From the NCBI GenBank assembly GCA_023251415.1, contig JAHEYX010000022.1:1-13948 (forward strand): DNA of 13,948 bases, in the 5' to 3' direction. Position 1 is the stretch's first letter. Each line of letters opens with the position of its first letter. The translations under genes were made by a program, and so were the position numbers. This document shows, one piece after another, positions 1 to 7,248 of this stretch. The DNA is from Chitinophagales bacterium. GTDB lineage: Bacteria > Bacteroidota > Bacteroidia > Chitinophagales > CAIODY01. The notes under the pieces were generated by a model that saw only the letters and a list, made by a program, of their open reading frames with translations, was not told where the DNA came from and ran no database searches.

Positions 1-807
1 TATTAACCATTGTCCACGACTACCTTGTATGCCCATTAAGCAAGCGAGATTATCTTTTTTTATTTCCAATGAATCATTCGATGAAGGCATAAAATCAGTC
101 GCACTTAACTGAAGTTTACTAATCAATTCTCCTTTGCTGTTGAATTGCTGAAGCGTATAATCAGCAAAACACCAGCGCAATTGCCCGTTTTCATTCCAAG
201 TACTGTCGGTTAAAACAGTACCGCTATTTTGAATGCCTTTGGTAGCTTTATTTTTTAATTGTCTATTGGGGTAGTAGGAAAGTTCAATATAACCCGCTTT
301 ACTTAAGTAAACTTGATATTCGAGTTGTTTAGCAACCTTGTCAAAATAGGCTTGCTCAACAAGGGATAATTCCTTTAGTTGTTGCTCTTCTTTATTGTAT
401 TTGCAGCTTTTAAGATTACCGGAAGGGTAGTAAGTATAACTGCTGTCAATTGCATTACCGATTTTTAAAAAGAAAACGGTCCAAGCACTATCTGCAAAAA
501 GACTATCACGTACATATTGTGCTGGAGCGTAATTGTGTTTGATTTCAACAACTTGATGGTTTTCATCATAAGTAATGCAGCGTCCTATTTCTTGTCCCTT
601 CTCATTTTCGTAAGTAATCCGGTTCAAAGCACCAGTTGGAAAATAAGTTTTAATAACCTTACACGCACAAGACGAACTATTAGCCATGGTTTTGATGAGG
701 TGATTGTCTTCATCATAAGATTTAGCATTTAGTAGCTTTCCAAGTGTACGTGTTGCTTGTTCTTGTAATTCACCGTTAGTATAATAGCGTTTTTGTTCGC
801 CGTCCAG
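1..807 (-). pseudogene. 3' part of interrupted MORN/YwqK-repeat protein (runs off window)
   Basis: Reading the minus strand in the same frame as the 191-residue ORF that ends at 808, the sequence stays open for 269 more codons, to the window edge. It begins LDGEQKRYYTNGELQEQ and continues with further repeats of the type 'Y-x-x-G-x-L' (KTYFPTGALNRITYENEKG, YTYYPSGNLKSCKY, LSYYPNRQLKNKAT, DSTWNENGQLRW). These are the degenerate MORN repeats of YwqK-like and other Bacteroidota secreted proteins. An 807-nt frame without stops that keeps the repeat pattern is not chance, so this is the downstream part of the gene starting at 1383. One TAA at 808-810 separates the two. If translated alone it would need a restart; the first ATG in frame is at 687-685. 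It could be a pseudogene fragment, a sequencing error at one base, or a second polypeptide. The true C-terminus lies outside the window. Confidence 0.75.
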
Positions 808-1383
808 TTAATCATCCTTATAATAATTCAATTCAAATACGGCACCGTTTTCATAAAAAGTAGTATCAGCACCTTCACGCTTACCATAGCGTAAATGCAA
901 GCGTTCTTTAAGGGTTCCGTTTTCGTTTAAAAAGCAAGCAGGCTCTTGCATTATCCCATCTTTAAAATAACCTTTAAAATAGGTTTTTCCACTTTGGTAA
1001 AATGTTGTGGTGATGCCATTGAGTTTACCGTTTTTATAATTTTCAATAGTGGTTACATGCCCGTCCAATTCATAATAAGTTGTAGTCCCGTCTTGTACTT
1101 CAGCCGTATCTGTTTGCAATAAATGCCCTTTCCATTGCAATTCGCCACTGTTGTAGTAATCATATACCCAACCTATTGCATGTCCCTTTGCATCGCGTTG
1201 CAGTACCCGGAAATAAGCATATGCACTGTCTTTACTAATAGGCTTAAAATGTGCATCAAAATAAAGGGTATCGTTCTTTTGTGCATGAGCGTTAAGTGGA
1301 CTGAGCTGCATCAAACTACTTAGTAACAAACAGACTAGTATAATCAAGTATTGTTTCCGTTGAAACAGGCGATAATTGGGCAT
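808..1383 (-). CDS. Secreted MORN/YwqK-repeat protein, 5' part ending at a premature stop
   Basis: A 191-codon ORF. Residues 1-35 form a Sec signal peptide: basic start (NYRLFQRKQ), hydrophobic core (YLIILVCLLLSSLMQL), and likely cleavage after NAHAQ. The rest is built of about 20-25 residue repeats with an aromatic pair, then 'xxG' (YDYYNSGELQWKG, YKNGKLNGITTTFYQSGK, YFKDGIMQEP, FYENGAVFELNYYKDD), which is the MORN_2/YwqK pattern. Such proteins are exported or surface-exposed in Bacteroidota, and their molecular role is mostly unknown. The ORF stops inside a repeat (NYYKDD then TAA), where the family would continue with DG; the next codons read LDGEQKRYY in the same frame. The product is therefore probably truncated. 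The ATG at 1383 is favoured because the signal peptide follows it directly. A TATATTTG box at 1395-1388 (minus) lies only 4 nt upstream, so any transcript from it would be almost leaderless. It is divergent from purL. Confidence 0.8.
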   Translation of the reverse strand: MPNYRLFQRKQYLIILVCLLLSSLMQLSPLNAHAQKNDTLYFDAHFKPISKDSAYAYFRVLQRDAKGHAIGWVYDYYNSGELQWKGHLLQTDTAEVQDGTTTYYELDGHVTTIENYKNGKLNGITTTFYQSGKTYFKGYFKDGIMQEPACFLNENGTLKERLHLRYGKREGADTTFYENGAVFELNYYKDD

Positions 1384-1462
1384 TCAACAAATATAAGCCT
1401 AGAAATTGAATTACACTTTTCTTGATGTTCATAATTCCTACTTATTTTTTGTTACAAACCAT

Positions 1463-1470
1463 TACTTTTG
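1463..1470 (+). promoter_or_regulatory. Putative purL promoter, -7 box TACTTTTG
   Basis: TACTTTTG matches the Bacteroidota -7 consensus TAnnTTTG exactly and lies 20 nt upstream of the ATG at 1491. No clear TTTG is seen 19-21 nt further upstream, so the -33 half is weak. The same octamer serves ahcY. Its position inside the 5' extension of the purL frame argues against a start at 1422. Confidence 0.45.
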
Positions 1471-1490
1471 TCGCTCAAATCACAAAAAGC

Positions 1491-3737
1491 ATGTCAACGC
1501 CAAACGATAAATTAGTTACCCCAACGCTGGAATCGGCTTTGGAATTAGGGTTAAGAAAAGAAGAATGGGAAAAGATTCATGAATTAATGGGACGTGCTCC
1601 TAATTTTACCGAACTCGGCATGTTCAGCGTGATGTGGAGTGAGCATTGTTGCTATAAGAATTCTATTTTATGGTTGAAAAAATTACCTAAAAAAGGTAAA
1701 TATATTTTAGCAGAAGCCGGTGAAGAAAATGCCGGTTTAGTAGATATTGGCGATGGTCTAGCATGTGCCTTTAAAATTGAATCGCACAATCACCCTTCCG
1801 CTATCGAACCGTATCAAGGTGCAGCAACCGGTGTTGGAGGTATAAGTCGCGATATCTTTACCATGGGTGCTCGTCCGGTAGCTTCTTTAAATTCGTTACG
1901 TTTTGGTGATTTCAACCATGCCAACACACGAAATTTGGTTAAAGGTGTCGTTAAAGGTATTGGTGATTACGGCAATTGTTTTGGCGTTCCTACAGTTGGA
2001 GGTGAAGTTTACTTTGATGAATCCTATAATATTAATCCGCTAGTTAATGCATTTAGTGCCGGTATCGTGAAAGTGGGCGAAACAGTTTCGGCTACTGCGG
2101 CTGATCCGGGCTCTAAAGTTTATATCGTTGGTTCAGCAACCGGCAAAGACGGTATACATGGTGCTTCCTTTGCTTCGGCAGACATTACCGAAGACAGTGC
2201 AGAGGAATTACCAAGCGTGCAAGTGGGTGATCCCTTTATGGAAAAATTATTATTGGAAGCTACATTAGAAGCAATTGCTGCCGGTTGTGTAACGGGTATG
2301 CAAGATATGGGAGCTGCAGGTATTATTTGTTCTACTTCAGAAATGAGCGCTAAAGGAAAAGTAGGTATGCGCATTAATTTGAGCGATGTTCCTACGCGTC
2401 AACAAAACATGAAAGCATGGGAAATTTTGTTGAGCGAATCGCAAGAGCGTATGTTAGTGGTGGTGAAAAAAAGCATGGAAGCTAAGATTGAACAGATTTT
2501 TGATAAATGGGATTTGAATTGCGCCGTAATTGGAGAGGTTACTGCCGAAGAAAAATTAGAATATTATTTCCAAAAAGAATTAGTTGCACAAGTAACCCCG
2601 ATTCATTTAGTGTTGGGAGGTGAATCGCCGGTTTATGAACGCAGTATGCGCGAACCGAAATACTTTGCAGATATTGCTAAATACGCTATTTCGCGCATTG
2701 AAGAACCGGAAAATATGGTAGAAGTGGCGGAAGAATTAGTGTGCTTACCAACCATAGCCAGTAAAAAATGGATTTACCGTCAATACGACAGCATGGTGCA
2801 ATTGGGTAATCAAAGTACGAATAACCCAACAGCAGCTTCTTTGGTTCGCATTAAAGAAAATGGTAAATCGTTGGCCTTGACTGTCGATTGTAATCCGTAT
2901 TATATTTATGCAAATCCGGAAGAAGGTACTGCAATTGCTGTAGCCGAAGCCGCCAGAAATATTGTGTGCAGTGGTGGTGAACCAATGGCAATTACGAATT
3001 GCTTGAATTTCGGTAACCCATACAACGAAGAAGTGTATTATCAGTTTGCACATGCCATTATGGGTATGAAAAAGGCTTGTGAGAAATTTGAAACACCGGT
3101 AACCGGCGGCAATGTGAGCTTCTATAACCAGAGTAGCGACAGTGGTCCGGTATTGCCAACACCAACTATCGGAATGATGGGGTTAGTGCACGATCAGGCA
3201 CATGTAACCGGAATCGGTTTTAGAAAGCCGGGTCATTTAATTTTCTTAGTAGGAGAAAATAAAAACGATATCAGCTCATCGCAATATTTAATTCATTACC
3301 AAGGTGTGCGCAATTCACCTGCACCTTATTTTGATTTAGATAAAGAATACCAACTGCAAAAAGCCTTGTCAGCCGCCATTAAAGCAGGTTTAATTAAATC
3401 TGCACATGATATTTCGGAAGGTGGTTTGTTTGTTACTTTGTTGGAAGCAGCTATGGTAAACAAATTGGGCTTTGATATTGAAATGAATGACGATGGCTTA
3501 CGTATGGATGCCTTGTTGTTTGGAGAAGCGCAAAGTAGGGTAGTTATAAGCGTTAAAGCTGCCAATGCAGAAGCCATAACCGCTTTAATGGAAGAACACG
3601 GCGTAGCTATCGAACAAATTGGCGATGTTACCAAAGAACCAAGCTTAAGCGTTAATGGAATTGAATTCGGTGAATTGTCGAAATTCGAAGAGTTGTACAA
3701 TACCGCTTTAGAAAACTTGATGACCAAAGCGAATTAA
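1491..3737 (+). CDS. purL: Phosphoribosylformylglycinamidine synthase, small-type PurL subunit
   Basis: Catalyses the fourth step of purine synthesis: FGAR + ATP + ammonia (from glutamine) gives FGAM, in the cytoplasm. With the start at 1491 the product has 748 residues, the usual size of the small-type PurL (about 740), which works with separate PurS and PurQ; neither is in this window. Visible signatures are the active-site motif WSEHC (residues 49-53), KIESHNHPSAIEPYQGAATG followed by GVGGISRDI and MGARPVA (about 95-131), the mid-protein GGNVSFYNQ, and AHDISEGGL in the C-terminal AIRS-like half. The frame is open from 1422, but the extra 23 residues (MMFIIPTYFLLQ...) have no counterpart in the family and overlap a -7 box at 1463-1470. 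ATG 1491 (MSTPNDK) is therefore the better start. It is divergent from the MORN gene and convergent with the MFS gene. Confidence 0.95.
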   Translation: MSTPNDKLVTPTLESALELGLRKEEWEKIHELMGRAPNFTELGMFSVMWSEHCCYKNSILWLKKLPKKGKYILAEAGEENAGLVDIGDGLACAFKIESHNHPSAIEPYQGAATGVGGISRDIFTMGARPVASLNSLRFGDFNHANTRNLVKGVVKGIGDYGNCFGVPTVGGEVYFDESYNINPLVNAFSAGIVKVGETVSATAADPGSKVYIVGSATGKDGIHGASFASADITEDSAEELPSVQVGDPFMEKLLLEATLEAIAAGCVTGMQDMGAAGIICSTSEMSAKGKVGMRINLSDVPTRQQNMKAWEILLSESQERMLVVVKKSMEAKIEQIFDKWDLNCAVIGEVTAEEKLEYYFQKELVAQVTPIHLVLGGESPVYERSMREPKYFADIAKYAISRIEEPENMVEVAEELVCLPTIASKKWIYRQYDSMVQLGNQSTNNPTAASLVRIKENGKSLALTVDCNPYYIYANPEEGTAIAVAEAARNIVCSGGEPMAITNCLNFGNPYNEEVYYQFAHAIMGMKKACEKFETPVTGGNVSFYNQSSDSGPVLPTPTIGMMGLVHDQAHVTGIGFRKPGHLIFLVGENKNDISSSQYLIHYQGVRNSPAPYFDLDKEYQLQKALSAAIKAGLIKSAHDISEGGLFVTLLEAAMVNKLGFDIEMNDDGLRMDALLFGEAQSRVVISVKAANAEAITALMEEHGVAIEQIGDVTKEPSLSVNGIEFGELSKFEELYNTALENLMTKAN

Positions 3738-3792
3738 TTCCTACGGCCTAGTTAAGTACCCAATCGAGTTATTAAGTTTACATTTTAAGGGT

Positions 3793-3853
3793 AAGCTAAT
3801 TATTGTTCATTTGAATAATTTCAAGCGAATGAATGTTCTATTAGCTTCTTTTT
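3793..3853 (+). terminator. Possible purL terminator (long hairpin, T-run)
   Basis: AAGCTAAT (3793-3800) is the perfect inverse complement of ATTAGCTT (3840-3847). Inside it TTCATT (3806-3811) pairs with AATGAA (3828-3833), and CTTTTT follows at 3848-3853. It lies 56 nt after the purL stop and in front of the convergent MFS stop. The stem is AT-rich and interrupted, so the call is tentative. Confidence 0.35.
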
Positions 3854-3876
3854 AGGATAATGAACGCCAAAGCCTT

Positions 3877-5109
3877 TTAAGCGCTCGTGTTTGTTTGTTC
3901 CTTAGGTGCTAAAAGGAAGTATACAAGTACTAACAGCGCTCCACCTGCTGAAAACAGGAATAATGCTTTTGCTGAAAAATGTGTCCATACCAATCCGGCT
4001 AAGATATTTGCCATCAATATTACGATGCTTTGCATTCCGGCAAAAAAGCCCATAGCTTCTGCTTTATGATTGGATTTAATGCTTTTACTTAACCAGGCTT
4101 TGGCGATGCCATCAGTGGCTGCCGTAAAAACACTGTACACCAAAAAAGCAATTGCATAAGAAAGTAAGCCACTGCTTTGGCCAAAAAGGGCATAGGCAAG
4201 CGCAAAAAAGACGACTCCAATCAAATAAGTTAATCGCATCCCTACTTTATCGGCTAAATGTCCTAAAGGATAAGCCAATGCGGCATAAACACAATTAAAA
4301 CCCAAATAGCTGAGTAAAACTACCGTATCACTTAGTCCGATTTGTTTGCCGATTAAAAAAATGAATGCATCGGACGAATTAAACAAGGCAAACAACAAAA
4401 AGCCGATGAGTAAGTATTTATAGGTCGGTCCGGCTATTTTCCAATAAGCAAATGAATTCCAAATACTCGGAACGGATTTCGTTTTGGAATCGGACGCTTT
4501 CATTGGCTCTTTGACTAAAAAAGTTACACCAACTGCTGCTAATGCGGGTAGAAAAGCAGCTAGAAAAAGCAAGCGATAATTACCCGGAGAATAAAATAAG
4601 AACAAGGCGGCAAGACCTACACCAATAGCGGCTCCGGTAGTATCCATCATTTTGTTGAAACCGAATACTTTTCCACGATCACTGCCTACTGATGCATCGG
4701 CCAAAACCGCATCGCGAGCTCCGGTACGCACACCTTTTCCTAATCGATCTAAAGAACGGGAGCCTAAAACCCAAATCGTATTAGCCCAAAGCACCATCAT
4801 CGACTTACCGATGGCACTCATGGCATATCCCAATCGAACAAAAGGCATGCGTTGTTCAAAATGATCCGATAATTTACCAAAATAGGCTTTACTGTATCCC
4901 GAAATCAATTCGGCTAAGCCTTCCAAAATTCCTATAAACAAAGCCGAATAACCTATACTGCTCAAATAAGCCGGTAAAACAGGAATTAACATTTCACTGC
5001 TGATATCGTTCAATAAACTAACCAGTGAGAGCAGAAAAACAACCGGGGTAATTACTTTGTTGGCCTTAATTGTCATAGGCTGCAAGCGTTTTATGAATTT
5101 ATTGCCCAA
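3877..5109 (-). CDS. MFS transporter of unknown substrate
   Basis: A 410-residue inner-membrane protein with the regular run of hydrophobic segments expected for 12 transmembrane helices. Examples are VITPVVFLLSLVSLL near the N-terminus and ALFLFSAGGALLVLVYFLL near the C-terminus. The loop between helices 2 and 3 carries FGKLSDHFEQR, a form of the MFS signature G-x-L-x-D-R. The next cytoplasmic loop has DRLGKGVRTGARDAVLADAS, a motif typical of a broad bacterial MFS_1 subgroup often annotated only as 'MFS transporter'. The first segment also has the NDISSEM motif seen in that group. Nothing shows the substrate; drug or metabolite efflux is possible. Two starts are plausible: ATG 5109, or ATG 5076 (MTIKANK, residue 12). 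I kept the longer one. It is divergent from ricT and convergent with purL, so it is probably transcribed alone. Confidence 0.85.
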   Translation of the reverse strand: MGNKFIKRLQPMTIKANKVITPVVFLLSLVSLLNDISSEMLIPVLPAYLSSIGYSALFIGILEGLAELISGYSKAYFGKLSDHFEQRMPFVRLGYAMSAIGKSMMVLWANTIWVLGSRSLDRLGKGVRTGARDAVLADASVGSDRGKVFGFNKMMDTTGAAIGVGLAALFLFYSPGNYRLLFLAAFLPALAAVGVTFLVKEPMKASDSKTKSVPSIWNSFAYWKIAGPTYKYLLIGFLLFALFNSSDAFIFLIGKQIGLSDTVVLLSYLGFNCVYAALAYPLGHLADKVGMRLTYLIGVVFFALAYALFGQSSGLLSYAIAFLVYSVFTAATDGIAKAWLSKSIKSNHKAEAMGFFAGMQSIVILMANILAGLVWTHFSAKALFLFSAGGALLVLVYFLLAPKEQTNTSA

Positions 5110-5141
5110 ATTAAGGCTTAGATTGGAATAACTGAAAATTG

Positions 5142-5174
5142 TTTGCTATTATTGTTCAGCTATTCTTATTTTTG
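5142..5174 (+). promoter_or_regulatory. Putative promoter of the ricT-gldH-metF operon
   Basis: TTTG (5142-5145), a 21-nt spacer and TATTTTTG (5167-5174) fit the Bacteroidota sigma factor consensus TTTG-N19/20-TAnnTTTG with a spacer one or so longer than usual. Transcription would start near 5181, giving a leader of about 85 nt before the ricT ATG at 5267. A near match, TACTTTTA (5218-5225), is a weaker alternative. Confidence 0.5.
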
Positions 5175-5211
5175 AAACTTTATAATCCAATCGGTAGTAA
5201 GAAACCTACTT

Positions 5212-5219
5212 CAAAAGTA
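5212..5219 (-). promoter_or_regulatory. Possible MFS gene promoter, -7 box
   Basis: Read on the minus strand, 5219-5212 is TACTTTTG, an exact TAnnTTTG match. A TTG at 5238-5236 lies 16 nt upstream, shorter than the usual 19-20 nt. The leader to ATG 5109 would be about 95 nt, and the site sits inside the ricT leader. Confidence 0.3.
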
Positions 5220-5266
5220 CTTTTACTTCCATTGGCAATACTTAACGCTATAATATAAAACATAAT

Positions 5267-6751
5267 ATGGGATGTGGATCTTGTGGAACCTCTTGCGGTA
5301 CTCCAAATGGCTGTCAAAGCCACGGAAGCTGTGGAACGGGTTCCTGTAACAAAATGAATACGCACGATTGGCTTTCAAGCCTTCCGGTAGGAGACCAATC
5401 ACAGCGTTTTCCATTCGTAGAACTATCATTTAAAAAAGGACAACGCAAAGAATTCTTTAAAAACACACTAAACGATGTAATAACAGGCGATTATGTCTGT
5501 GTAGAATCTTCGGTTGGTTTTGATATCGGTATGATTTCCTTAAGTGGTGAATTGGTGCGTTATCAAATGAAAAAGAAAAACCTGCATGAACGCAGTGTCG
5601 AAAAGCGTGTTTTACGTTTGGCGAATGAAGAGGAATTGAAACGCATGAATGAATTGCGCGATAAAGAAATCGAAGCCATGAAACGTTCTCGTGTGATTGC
5701 GAAGAACTTGAAAATGGATATGAAAATTTCGGATGTCGAATTTCAAGGAGATGGTAAAAAGGCTATATTCTACTATATCGCTGAAGGTCGTGTGGATTTT
5801 CGTGAATTGATTAAACTGTATGCCCGTGAATTTAATGTGAAGGTAGAAATGAAACAAATCGGCTCACGTCAAGAAGCCGGTTTAGTTGGCGGAATTGGCA
5901 TGTGCGGTCGTGAATTGTGTTGCAGTACCTGGCTTACTTCTTTTAAGAATGTAAATATTTCGGTAGTACGTTATCAAAACTTATCCATCAATCAAGCAAA
6001 ATTGAGTGGTCAATGTGGCCGTTTGAAATGCTGTTTGAACTATGAATTGGATACGTATTTGGATGCTTTAAAAGAGTTTCCAAAAAATGCCGATCGTTTG
6101 CATACCGAAAAAGGCGAGGCTTACTTGCAGAAGACCGATATTTTCAAATCCTTGATGTGGTACAGTTATAAAGAAAGTACCAAGCTGTATCCAATGGCTA
6201 TCGAGCGTGTGAACGAAATATTGGAGTTGAACAAACAAAAGAAACTGGCTCCGGATTTAGAGCAATTGAAAGAGAAATTAGCTTTACCGGCTGATACCGA
6301 ACCTAAATATGAAGATCTTGTTGGACAAGCTTCCATGAGCAGTTTGAAGAAAACGGCTGAACGTAAAAAACAGAAAAATCGTAATCAACAAGGCGGTAAT
6401 AAACCCAAACAAGCTAATCGAAATCAAGCTGATCAAGGGAATCGTCAAGGACAGGCGCCACAGCAAAATCGCGGACAACAAAAGCCGCAACAACAAGGAA
6501 ATAAGCCTAATCCGAATGCGAATAGAGGTCCAAATCCTGCTAATAAGCCGAATTTGCAACAACCTAATCAACAAGGAGGGCCTAAACCCGCTCAACAGCC
6601 TCAACAAGGACAAGGCGGTCCGAAACCGACTCCCAATCCGCAACAAGGACAGGGAAATCGACCACCAAAAAACAATAACCGCAATAACAACCGCCCTCGT
6701 CCGCAAGTAAACAATAACCCTAAACCTTCGCAACCGGATAGTGAAAAGTAA
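5267..6751 (+). CDS. ricT: RicT/YaaT-like PSP1-domain protein with Cys-rich N-terminus and Q/N/P/G-rich tail
   Basis: A 494-residue cytoplasmic protein. Residues 1-28 hold six cysteines (C3, C6, C10, C16, C22, C27) in a Gly/Ser-rich run. The PSP1 C-terminal-type domain lies at about 110-200 (VEKRVLRLANEEE ... VDFRELIKLYAREF). It is followed by the two family Cys motifs, CGRELCC (213-219) and CGRLKCC (250-256). In Bacillus, RicT (YaaT) joins RicA and RicF in an Fe-S complex that promotes RNase Y-dependent mRNA processing; in Bacteroidota the role is not established. After about residue 360 the protein is a low-complexity, basic, Gln/Asn/Pro/Gly-rich tail, probably disordered, encoded by CAACAAGG-type repeats. 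Bacillus YaaT, at about 275 residues, has nothing equivalent. The start is ATG 5267, because the Cys-rich segment follows it at once. It overlaps gldH by 11 nt and is probably the first gene of ricT-gldH-metF. Confidence 0.88.
   Translation: MGCGSCGTSCGTPNGCQSHGSCGTGSCNKMNTHDWLSSLPVGDQSQRFPFVELSFKKGQRKEFFKNTLNDVITGDYVCVESSVGFDIGMISLSGELVRYQMKKKNLHERSVEKRVLRLANEEELKRMNELRDKEIEAMKRSRVIAKNLKMDMKISDVEFQGDGKKAIFYYIAEGRVDFRELIKLYAREFNVKVEMKQIGSRQEAGLVGGIGMCGRELCCSTWLTSFKNVNISVVRYQNLSINQAKLSGQCGRLKCCLNYELDTYLDALKEFPKNADRLHTEKGEAYLQKTDIFKSLMWYSYKESTKLYPMAIERVNEILELNKQKKLAPDLEQLKEKLALPADTEPKYEDLVGQASMSSLKKTAERKKQKNRNQQGGNKPKQANRNQADQGNRQGQAPQQNRGQQKPQQQGNKPNPNANRGPNPANKPNLQQPNQQGGPKPAQQPQQGQGGPKPTPNPQQGQGNRPPKNNNRNNNRPRPQVNNNPKPSQPDSEK
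6386..6649 (+). repeat. CAACAAGG repeats in the ricT tail
   Basis: The octamer CAACAAGG, encoding Gln-Gln-Gly/Arg-type tracts, recurs at 6386, 6491, 6569, 6602 and 6641, mixed with related CAAGG and CCGAA(T/A)CC units. The spacing is irregular (33-105 nt). It codes for the low-complexity C-terminal tail and could allow length variation by slippage or recombination. Confidence 0.6.
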
Positions 6752-7241
6752 ATTCGTATTCATTGTTTTATTCTGTTTGGGTTTGGCTGCGTTTTCGGCT
6801 TGTACCTTAAATGATTCTTTTGAGAAGAATATTCCTATTCCTAACGATAAATGGGATTATATCTTCAAACCGGAATATCATTTTATTATCAAAGACACCA
6901 CGGTGCTCTATACCATTTTCGTCAATGTACGACACCTGGATGCCTATGGCTTTATGAACATGTGGGTATGGGTACATTTGCAACAACCCGATGGACAAGT
7001 AACCCATCAACGGGTGCAACTTAAATTAGCCGATGCCGAAGGGAAATGGTTTGGAGAAGGCTTAAATGGGATATGGATGGCCCGGTTTCCAATCAAAGAA
7101 CTTATACCTATGCATAATCAAGGAGAATATGTGATTAGCTTAGAACAAGATATGCGTATCAATCCGTTGCCGGCTGTAATGGCCATGGGTATTAAAGTAC
7201 AACGCTCTGCAATTAAACGAACAATCAAGAAAACGAACTGA
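6741..7241 (+). CDS. gldH: Gliding motility lipoprotein GldH
   Basis: A 166-residue lipoprotein with a GTG start. The N-terminus KSKFVFIVLFCLGLAAFSAC is a lipoprotein signal peptide with the modified Cys at residue 21 (FSAC, with Phe at -3 slightly off consensus). The mature part matches the GldH pattern: an opening around IPNDKWDYIF, then MNMWVWVHLQQPDGQ, GKWFGEGLNGIW, and a closing GEYVISLEQDMR followed by NPLPAVMAMGIKV. In Flavobacterium johnsoniae GldH is one of the lipoproteins needed for surface gliding; GldH homologues also occur in non-gliding Bacteroidota. It acts in the cell envelope. The GTG lies inside the ricT 3' end (11-nt overlap), which suggests translational coupling, and metF follows after 7 nt. 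No other gld or sprA-type genes are present here, so the window itself does not show whether the host glides. Confidence 0.82.
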   Translation: MKSKFVFIVLFCLGLAAFSACTLNDSFEKNIPIPNDKWDYIFKPEYHFIIKDTTVLYTIFVNVRHLDAYGFMNMWVWVHLQQPDGQVTHQRVQLKLADAEGKWFGEGLNGIWMARFPIKELIPMHNQGEYVISLEQDMRINPLPAVMAMGIKVQRSAIKRTIKKTN

Positions 7242-7248
7242 TTTTGCT

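Noticed and set aside
517..732. 71-codon plus-strand frame
   Set aside because: It is antisense to the continuing MORN-repeat frame on the minus strand and has no recognisable features.
3326..3727. 133-codon minus-strand frame
   Set aside because: It lies wholly inside purL, whose protein sequence is conserved there; it is an antisense shadow.
5180..5429. Two overlapping minus-strand frames of 61 and 68 codons at the ricT start
   Set aside because: They overlap the ricT Cys-rich start and the divergent promoter region; their composition is arbitrary.
6284..6763. 159-codon minus-strand frame rich in Leu, Ile, Arg and Ser
   Set aside because: It is the antisense of the Q/N/P/G-rich ricT tail; the composition follows from the CAA/AAT/CCN repeats on the coding strand, and it has no family features.
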